Source: JAKPKF01 sp964579365
GTDB taxonomy: Bacteria; Patescibacteriota; Dojkabacteria; SC72
Length of the DNA: 16,600 bases
Assembly: GCA_964579365.1 (NCBI GenBank)
Contig: CAZOFW010000014.1
Location: forward strand, 1-16,600
Direction: 5' to 3'
In this document: piece by piece, positions 7,635 to 12,680 of the stretch
How the letters are laid out: each line of letters begins with the position of its first letter
Position numbering within the stretch: the stretch's first letter is position 1
Position numbers and translations under genes: made by a program
Notes under the pieces: model-generated
Database searches by the model: none
What the model was told of the DNA's origin: nothing
Seen by the model: the letters and a program-made list of their open reading frames with translations, nothing else

Positions 7635-8930
7635 TTAAGGCAGTAAAGACTTAAACCATTCTCCGACTTTGCCGAAGAATCCGTTTACATTGGCTTTTCC
7701 CTTCTCATTTCCACTGATATCTACATCATCGTCTAGTGCATGCTTTATCAATCCTTGTACACAAGCAAAAGATGGATCAGAAATCTCCTCAGTCATACCT
7801 GAGAGTCCTGAAGGATATCCTACTCTTGCTGCAACTCCAAATACACACTGCGTAAGCTTGGTAATATTCCTTAACAAAGCGCTTCCACCTGTTAGAACTA
7901 TTCCAGCTGGCATAGCTATATCATATCCTGCCTTAGAGACATTCTCTTTTGCTAATTCAAATATCTCTTCACATCTCGCCTCTACAATCTTCTGAATCAT
8001 ATCTTTTGAAACACTCTTCTCAACACCAAAACCAGATAGATCTACATCATCACTTTTAGATTTTTTCTCAACAGGTTCATCTGCTCTTCTTAAGAGTGCA
8101 GGCGTTGAATCCATATCCTTACCTTTTTTAACATTACATTTATTATCCAAAATGTCTGCCATGTTTATCTTTATCTTCTCAGCATCTTCAAGAGAGACCT
8201 GGAGTCCAATTGCTATATCGCTAGTAATACTGTTTCCTCCAAGAGGAATAGATGAACTGTAGATAATTGCACCCTCTTCAAATATTGCGATACATGTTGT
8301 GCCTGAGCCCATATCCATAAGTGTAACACCCAATTCTTTCTCAGTGTCTGTTAATACAGACAGAGATGATGCCCAACCATTGAAGATAACATCATAGACA
8401 TGAAGACCAATCTGTTCTACACACTTTTTAATGTTTTGCCAGTAAGAATTTGGTGCAGTAATTATATGTGTTTCTACCTCTAATCTTCCGCCACTCATTC
8501 CAATTGGATATTTAATTCCACCTTGATTATCTACAACAAACTCTCTAGGAATAATATGGATCGGATTTAGGTTATCTGGTAAAGATAGTGTTCTGGCATT
8601 CTCAATGGCTCTGTAAGTATCATCAATTGTTATCTCACTTCCTGCTACAGCTACAACGCCCTTGTTATTTAAGCTTGTTACTAACTCTCCATTTATGGAT
8701 ACATATACATCGGAGATTGTAACTCCTGCCATTCTCTCAGCAGCTGTTACACTCTCAGAGATAGCATTGGTTGCATCATCGATATTTACGACTACTCCCT
8801 TTTTTATACCCTTACTTGGATATGTACACACTCCAATTACTGAAGGTGTTCGGTTATCCTCCACAGAAGATATGACTGTTGTAATCTTAGAGGAACCTAC
8901 ATCTATAGCTGTTATTATTTTTCGTGCCAT
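7635..8930 (-). CDS. ftsA: Cell-division protein FtsA (actin-like membrane tether)
   Basis: Actin-family ATPase that anchors FtsZ filaments to the membrane and recruits later divisome proteins. The 431-residue product contains phosphate-1 AIDVGSSKI (8-16), an FtsA-type 1C/SHS2 region (about 85-160), phosphate-2 LMDMGSGTT (204-212) and the adenosine motif GIVLTGGSALL (343-353). It ends in an amphipathic membrane-binding helix GFFGKVGEWFKSLLP (417-431), separated by a short linker. Residues about 261-305 form a charged Lys/Asp-rich segment (NVKKGKDMDS, VEKKSKSDDVDL) that looks like an unstructured loop within the fold. It is the only gene in the window with a long predicted leader, carrying two candidate promoters and a stem-loop. 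It lies 109 bp after ftsQ and 23 bp before ftsZ. Confidence 0.95.
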   Translation of the reverse strand: MARKIITAIDVGSSKITTVISSVEDNRTPSVIGVCTYPSKGIKKGVVVNIDDATNAISESVTAAERMAGVTISDVYVSINGELVTSLNNKGVVAVAGSEITIDDTYRAIENARTLSLPDNLNPIHIIPREFVVDNQGGIKYPIGMSGGRLEVETHIITAPNSYWQNIKKCVEQIGLHVYDVIFNGWASSLSVLTDTEKELGVTLMDMGSGTTCIAIFEEGAIIYSSSIPLGGNSITSDIAIGLQVSLEDAEKIKINMADILDNKCNVKKGKDMDSTPALLRRADEPVEKKSKSDDVDLSGFGVEKSVSKDMIQKIVEARCEEIFELAKENVSKAGYDIAMPAGIVLTGGSALLRNITKLTQCVFGVAARVGYPSGLSGMTEEISDPSFACVQGLIKHALDDDVDISGNEKGKANVNGFFGKVGEWFKSLLP

Positions 8931-8959
8931 AATCTTTAAAGGCAGTAATTTTACATCAA

Positions 8960-9005
8960 ATTATTATATTGAAAGAACAACATGAGACAAGTTCTTTATA
9001 ATAAT
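8960..9005 (-). repeat. Imperfect palindrome / stem-loop in the ftsA leader
   Basis: On the minus strand ATTATTAT-AAAGAAC (9005-8991) can pair with GTTCTTT (8978-8972) and, after a 4-nt bulge CAAT (8971-8968), with ATAATAAT (8967-8960). That gives 15 base pairs around a 12-nt loop (8990-8979). The stem begins about 3 nt after the start expected for promoter P1 and contains both hexamers of promoter P2. It could act as a 5'-stabilising RNA hairpin, a DNA operator, or both. It is not a classical terminator because no U-run follows the G/C-poor stem. Confidence 0.55.
8963..8990 (-). promoter_or_regulatory. Candidate promoter P2 of ftsA
   Basis: TTGTCT (8990-8985, 4 of 6 to the -35 consensus), a 16-bp spacer and a perfect TATAAT (8968-8963). 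The expected start near 8956 would give a leader of about 26 nt. The -35 lies in the loop of the ftsA-leader palindrome and the -10 in its bulge and outer arm, so P1 transcription or a bound protein could affect it. Confidence 0.45.
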
Positions 9006-9014
9006 ATAATCAAA

Positions 9015-9043
9015 ATTATATATATACGCAAGAACTTTATCAA
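9015..9043 (-). promoter_or_regulatory. Candidate promoter P1 of ftsA
   Basis: TTGATA (9043-9038, 5 of 6 to the -35 consensus), a 17-bp spacer and a perfect TATAAT (9020-9015). The expected start near 9008 would give a leader of about 78 nt ahead of ftsA. The -35 hexamer includes the TGA stop codon of the upstream ftsQ gene. This is among the strongest sigma-70-like matches in the window. Confidence 0.6.
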
Positions 9044-9846
9044 TTCTTAATCACTGGTCTTTCAAATCTTACATCCAATGACTTGAATTTAATCTTATCA
9101 CTTTTGATTTTCCCTGCAACTATTACAAATCTTTCAAGCTGTGTATCTAGGTCCTCATCTACGGAAAATCTCACTATATTGTCGCTTGTAAGCTTAATTT
9201 CTAGGATATCACCACTGAGTGTTACAGTCTTTATATCATACCCAAGAGAATTTACAATTTTTATAACTTTAGAAATACTATCCATAACAAGCAGTTTCTC
9301 TTTACCATTTTCTAGTTTAGAGATATCTACCGAAGAGGAGGTTAGAAGATACAGCTTATTTGTTTCCACATAGGCCATACAACAATCGTTTGCTTCTCCT
9401 TCACAGACTCTTTCCAGCATTATTCCTTCACTTGAAAGAACATAGCATTGGTCTGTATTCAAAACAGAGAGTAATTCTGGAGTATATATTTCTACAAAGA
9501 TTTCTAGTTTGTTGGGTAGTGATTTTTTAACATCTGCACTTTTTATATATGATATGTTAGATACTAATTCTTTGTTTAACTCCCCTGGAGAGAGGATAAA
9601 GAAATTCTCCCCTACACTATTCTCTTCTATATATTTTTTAATTTGTTGCTCTGTTTTCTCAGGTATTTCTTCTCCAGATGTGTCATATATTTCAAACTTC
9701 TTAATATTCCATATCCCAACAAGGTTTGTTACAACCATTAGAAGGATTACTATAGTTACAAAGAGGTTCTTTCTTAGGAATGTTACTGGTTTAAATCTAG
9801 ATATTTTTTCTAGTATGTAATTTCTGGGCTGTTTTTGAGTTTCCAT
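9040..9846 (-). CDS. ftsQ: FtsQ/DivIB-like POTRA division protein
   Basis: Predicted bitopic divisome protein linking early cytoplasmic and late extracytoplasmic division proteins. The 268 residues comprise a basic cytoplasmic tail (1-27), one membrane segment (about 28-47), a POTRA-like domain (about 48-121: IKKFEIYDTSG, then a helix and LPNKLEIFVEIYTPELL) and a beta-rich domain to the end. The hydrophobic strand pattern after the membrane segment and the place before ftsA-ftsZ support FtsQ; overall identity in this family is low. Four cysteines (134, 148, 155, 156) lie in the predicted extracytoplasmic part, which is unusual. A -10-like TATAAA (9860-9855) lies 8 nt before the ATG. The gene ends in TGA, which overlaps the -35 of ftsA promoter P1. 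Confidence 0.82.
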   Translation of the reverse strand: METQKQPRNYILEKISRFKPVTFLRKNLFVTIVILLMVVTNLVGIWNIKKFEIYDTSGEEIPEKTEQQIKKYIEENSVGENFFILSPGELNKELVSNISYIKSADVKKSLPNKLEIFVEIYTPELLSVLNTDQCYVLSSEGIMLERVCEGEANDCCMAYVETNKLYLLTSSSVDISKLENGKEKLLVMDSISKVIKIVNSLGYDIKTVTLSGDILEIKLTSDNIVRFSVDEDLDTQLERFVIVAGKIKSDKIKFKSLDVRFERPVIKN

Positions 9847-9854
9847 ATGATTAG

Positions 9855-9860
9855 TTTATA
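9855..9860 (-). promoter_or_regulatory. Candidate -10 box of a leaderless ftsQ transcript
   Basis: TATAAA (5 of 6 to TATAAT) lies 8 nt before the ftsQ ATG, the same spacing as at rplU, uppP and prfB. I see no good -35 at 16-18 bp; a poorer TTTCAC lies 21 bp upstream. The gene could also be read from the tRNA promoter, so this is a moderate candidate. Confidence 0.4.
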
Positions 9861-9893
9861 TTAACTTGAAACTGATGGAAAGTGAAAACTATA

Positions 9894-9970
9894 TGGAGCG
9901 AGAGACGGGGTTCGAACCCGCGACCTACACATTGGCAATGTGTCGTTCTAGCCAACTGAACTACTCTCGC
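9894..9970 (-). tRNA. tRNA-Gly (anticodon GCC)
   Basis: The reverse complement folds as a 77-nt cloverleaf. The acceptor is GCGAGAG/CTCTCGC, the D-arm GTTC/GAAC with loop AGTTGGCTA, and the anticodon stem ACACA/TGTGT with loop TTGCCAA (anticodon GCC). The T-arm is GCGGG-TTCGAAC-CCCGT. Discriminator T is followed by an encoded CCA (9896-9894). It decodes GGC and GGU. Its 5' end lies one base after the CCA of tRNA-Phe. Confidence 0.97.
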
Positions 9971-9971
9971 A

Positions 9972-10047
9972 TGGTGCCGAGACCCAGGTTCGAACTGGGG
10001 ACCCTTTGTTCTTCAGACAAATGCTCTACCAGCTGAGCTATCTCGGC
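9972..10047 (-). tRNA. tRNA-Phe (anticodon GAA)
   Basis: The reverse complement folds as a 76-nt cloverleaf. The acceptor is GCCGAGA/TCTCGGC, the D-arm GCTC/GAGC with loop AGCTGGTA, and the anticodon stem TTTGT/ACAAA with loop CTGAAGA (anticodon GAA). The T-arm is CCCAG-TTCGAAC-CTGGG. Discriminator A is followed by an encoded CCA (9974-9972). It is transcribed first, ahead of tRNA-Gly, with a strong promoter just upstream. Confidence 0.97.
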
Positions 10048-10056
10048 ATTCACAAG

Positions 10057-10085
10057 ATGATAACAAGTAAAGAAGAAATTTTCAA
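10057..10085 (-). promoter_or_regulatory. Predicted promoter of the tRNA-Phe/tRNA-Gly pair
   Basis: TTGAAA (10085-10080, 5 of 6 to the -35 consensus), a 17-bp spacer and TATCAT (10062-10057, 5 of 6 to the -10). The hexamer ends 9 nt before the mature tRNA-Phe 5' end, so the primary transcript would carry almost no leader. The -35 contains the TGA stop of the glycosyltransferase gene. Confidence 0.65.
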
Positions 10086-11176
10086 TTATTTACTATTCTT
10101 AATATCTTTTCCTTAAAATCCTTTTTACAAAATTTCTTAGCATATTTAGATATCTTTTCGTAGTCCCATTTCTCTTTTCCAAACCTCTTAAAAACTTTCT
10201 CAAACTCATCTACTTCCATGACATCAAAAAACAAACCCGTAGAACCCTCCACCAAACTCTCTAGAATTCCACCACCCCTGTAAGCAAGTACTGGAGTACC
10301 ACACAACATAGCCTCAATGGGGAAGATACCGAAATCCTCAACTCCACACTGTACATATCCTGAGGCTTTCGAGAGGAGTTTCCATTTCTCTTCATCCGAG
10401 ATCTTTCCAAGAAACTGTATGTTTTTGTATTTCCTATATTTTCGTTTAAGCTTCTTCTCCATACTACCTATGCCAATGATTTTTAGGTTAAATCCTAGTT
10501 TACTTGCACATTCAAGAAGGAAATCTCCTCCCTTGTTTGGTTCAAAAGGAGCACCAGATACAAAATATTTTCCTCTCTCCGTAAATATCTCCCCCGTGTA
10601 ATTATCTACTGGAGGATATACCACATGGCCGATCTCTCTTCCCCAATACTTCTGTGCACGATCCTTAGTGAAGATGGAATTGGCAATTATTGTATCTGGT
10701 CTGTTACATGCAGAGGTATCCCATATCCTCATTTTGTTTAGAATTATACTGAATATGAATTTGAATATCCCAAATTTTTCTCCAACTCTTCTTGTATATA
10801 CATCCTTCATATCCCAAGCATACCTCATCGGAGAGTGAAGATAGCATATATGTTTACAGTAAACAGGAGTTATGACTCCATGGGCTACACTAGAACTTAA
10901 GGAGATTAATAAATCATAATTGGAAAAATCGAACTGTTCTATTGCAAATGGCCATAAAGAATATGTATATCTGTAGGACTTCTTAATGAAGGGAATTTTA
11001 TTTAGGAAAGAGAAACATATTTTTGCTTTGTTTATCTTGCTTGAGATATCTTTCTTACTTCCGAACAGAGCATAAATATCTGCTTGAGGATATATATCTA
11101 GGAATTTCTCCAATACCCTATTAGCGCCACCCATACTGAAAAGAGATTCTGTAACAAATGCTACTCTATTTTTCAT
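10082..11176 (-). CDS. GT-B glycosyltransferase, family 4 like
   Basis: Predicted retaining sugar transferase for surface polysaccharide or glycolipid, working at the inner face of the membrane. The 364-residue product has an N-terminal acceptor half (MKNRVAFVTESLFSMGGANR; HSPMRYAWDM at 114-123) and a C-terminal nucleotide-sugar half. The latter carries VSGAPFEPNKGGDFLLE (206-222), FLGKISDEEKW (255-265) and the E-x7-E signature EDFGIFPIE (280-288), then GTPVLAYRGGG (293-303). The HSPMRY-WD pattern is familiar from mannosyl- or rhamnosyl-transferases of this group, but donor and acceptor cannot be read off. The start overlaps the end of the cohesin-domain gene by 11 nt, so the two are probably coupled. 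No Shine-Dalgarno lies in range. The gene ends in TGA, inside the -35 of the tRNA promoter. Confidence 0.88.
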   Translation of the reverse strand: MKNRVAFVTESLFSMGGANRVLEKFLDIYPQADIYALFGSKKDISSKINKAKICFSFLNKIPFIKKSYRYTYSLWPFAIEQFDFSNYDLLISLSSSVAHGVITPVYCKHICYLHSPMRYAWDMKDVYTRRVGEKFGIFKFIFSIILNKMRIWDTSACNRPDTIIANSIFTKDRAQKYWGREIGHVVYPPVDNYTGEIFTERGKYFVSGAPFEPNKGGDFLLECASKLGFNLKIIGIGSMEKKLKRKYRKYKNIQFLGKISDEEKWKLLSKASGYVQCGVEDFGIFPIEAMLCGTPVLAYRGGGILESLVEGSTGLFFDVMEVDEFEKVFKRFGKEKWDYEKISKYAKKFCKKDFKEKILRIVNN

Positions 11177-11858
11177 AGACTATTATTGTACCTTTACCTT
11201 TTGTAAAGTCTCTTGGTTTTGCAAATACCATTAAACCTCCAAAGATTAGGAGAACCACACCACCAATTAGTATCGCCTTGTCAAAAGGGATGGCTGTATT
11301 GATAGGGTTGTAAGTCTTCTCCCCTATTTTAAATATCGCAGATTCTGGTTTTACCTCTAGGATATTCGTTGGAGGGCTGCCATCTATTAACATTACACTT
11401 TGGAAAAGATTATCTCCGTTGTCAAATTCCCAATCTAATTTTGTGCTACCTGGTTTCACTATATCAAATGCCAATCTTGCCATAACATCTGGTTTGGAAC
11501 CAGTCTTGTACAAAGTTCCACTCCCAGATTGTGTAAAGCCAGTTAACATTACTACCCCATTTTTATTGTCTATTGTGCTTTCATCATTTGGCCACTGCTC
11601 AAAAAGAGCATTATTTCTCTCTGCCTTATCCAGTCTAAGATATGCAGGATCAAATGTTACAACAAACCTAGCAGAGGTTAACTCCTTTCCACCACTATCA
11701 ATTAACACATCCACCAAGAAGCCCTCTTCTTTGTTCACGACATCTCCACCATCAGGGTAAAAAGAGAAAGTCGGTTCTGAAGCAAAAATATTTTTAACCG
11801 GGAAAAACATCAGCACAAAAAGGATTACTAGCCATTTGAATATTCTACTGGTTGTCAT
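11166..11858 (-). CDS. Secreted, membrane-anchored cohesin-domain protein
   Basis: Predicted surface protein of 230 residues. A signal peptide (1-26: basic MTTSRIFKW, a hydrophobic core, then an IFA-S cleavage region) is followed by a beta-rich cohesin-like domain (about 28-178). Its typical strands are FLVDVLIDSGGKELTSARF (47-65) and VTFDPAYLRL (67-76), with GVVMLTGFTQSG (101-112) and a lid/strand DVMARLAFDIVKPGSTKLDW (124-143). A C-terminal membrane helix (about 194-213) with a basic cytoplasmic tail anchors it. Cohesins bind dockerins, but single-domain forms also occur outside cellulosomes; no dockerin, cellulase or scaffoldin is visible here. The gene is divergent from uppP and overlaps the downstream glycosyltransferase by 11 nt, suggesting a glycan-related or adhesive envelope role (inference). 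Confidence 0.78.
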   Translation of the reverse strand: MTTSRIFKWLVILFVLMFFPVKNIFASEPTFSFYPDGGDVVNKEEGFLVDVLIDSGGKELTSARFVVTFDPAYLRLDKAERNNALFEQWPNDESTIDNKNGVVMLTGFTQSGSGTLYKTGSKPDVMARLAFDIVKPGSTKLDWEFDNGDNLFQSVMLIDGSPPTNILEVKPESAIFKIGEKTYNPINTAIPFDKAILIGGVVLLIFGGLMVFAKPRDFTKGKGTIIVYEK

Positions 11859-11880
11859 AGTTAAAATATTACCATAATAT
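11852..11880 (+). promoter_or_regulatory. Predicted leaderless promoter of uppP
   Basis: TTGTCA (11852-11857, 5 of 6 to the -35 consensus), a 17-bp spacer and TAATAT (11875-11880, 4 of 6). Eight nt then separate the -10 from the uppP ATG. The -35 overlaps the start codon of the divergent cohesin gene (CAT at 11856-11858). Confidence 0.55.
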
Positions 11881-11895
11881 ATGATGGTATGGAAA
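11866..11895 (-). promoter_or_regulatory. Predicted leaderless promoter of the cohesin-domain gene
   Basis: On the minus strand TTTCCA (11895-11890, 4 of 6), an 18-bp spacer and TAATAT (11871-11866, 4 of 6). Seven nt follow before the ATG at 11858. Its -35 overlaps the first codons of uppP, so the two divergent promoters interlock. Confidence 0.42.
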
Positions 11896-12680
11896 ATCTA
11901 AAAATATTATTACTTGCGATAACACAGGGCGTTTCTGAGCTTATTCCTGTATCAAGTAGTGCCCATCTAATTCTTCTTGGGAGATTAATCAATATCCCCG
12001 TATCGACTTTAATGCTAACAACGCTTCAGATTGGTACAAGTATAGCTATTATCGTCTTCTTTAGACATGAACTTTTCGACAATTTATTCAGCAAGAGAAA
12101 ACTCAACCTATATTTAAAAATGTTGATTTCAATTATTCCAATTGGGGTAATTGGGATTCTCTACGAGCACAAGGTTGAAGAGGTCCTGAGATTCAATTGG
12201 ATAATTGCCGTTTCATTAATCTTCTGGGGTATAGTGATGATTCTTGTTGATCTATTTAAAAAGAACACACCACAAAAAAAGATAGAAAATATTACACTGA
12301 AAAATTCAATTATTATTGGTCTTTCACAAATTTTGGCATTAATTCCCGGAACTTCAAGATCTGGGATAGCGATTCTCGCGGGAATAGCCACTGGATTTGA
12401 TAAATACAGTGCATTGGAATATAGCCTAATATTGGGAGTCCCTATTTTAATTGGTTCTTCTCTCTGGGAAATAATTCGCTCTGTATTCATACAAAACAAT
12501 GACTTTAGTTATTATTCTGATCCCTCTTCCTTTATTAAATTAGGGATAATATTCATAGTTCCATTTATAGTTGGATCTTTATCATTAATAGTTCTCTCAA
12601 AGATAAAAAAGGAAAAATGGCTATTAACATTTGGTATCTATCGGATAGTATTGGGTGTTTTAATTCTTCTCTTCCTATAA
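11889..12680 (+). CDS. uppP: Undecaprenyl-diphosphatase (UppP/BacA)
   Basis: Integral membrane phosphatase that converts undecaprenyl diphosphate to the monophosphate, recycling the lipid carrier for peptidoglycan and surface glycans; members of the family give bacitracin resistance. The 263-residue product has about seven to eight hydrophobic segments. Two active-site motifs are visible: QGVSELIPVSSSAHL (13-27), with Glu17 and His26, and PGTSRSGIAI (153-162), with Arg157; the position usually held by Thr in PGxSRSxxT is Ala. The length is normal. The start is the ATG at 11889, 8 nt after a -10-like TAATAT, implying a leaderless mRNA. Its stop overlaps the stop of convergent gpmI by 6 nt. It works with the RodA/FtsW enzyme and the glycosyltransferase of the window through the shared lipid carrier. 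Confidence 0.94.
   Translation: MENLKILLLAITQGVSELIPVSSSAHLILLGRLINIPVSTLMLTTLQIGTSIAIIVFFRHELFDNLFSKRKLNLYLKMLISIIPIGVIGILYEHKVEEVLRFNWIIAVSLIFWGIVMILVDLFKKNTPQKKIENITLKNSIIIGLSQILALIPGTSRSGIAILAGIATGFDKYSALEYSLILGVPILIGSSLWEIIRSVFIQNNDFSYYSDPSSFIKLGIIFIVPFIVGSLSLIVLSKIKKEKWLLTFGIYRIVLGVLILLFL

Noticed and set aside
8960..9005. The ftsA-leader hairpin as an intrinsic terminator or a known riboswitch.
   Set aside because: The stem is A/U-rich with no U-run after it, and no known riboswitch core is recognisable.
9040..11176. UGA recoding (UGA as Gly or Trp), as in some CPR lineages.
   Set aside because: ftsQ and the glycosyltransferase end naturally at TGA, no conserved motif is interrupted by TGA, and RF2 is present.
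11166..11858. The cohesin-domain protein as part of a cellulosome.
   Set aside because: There is a single cohesin, and no dockerin, carbohydrate-binding module or glycoside hydrolase nearby.
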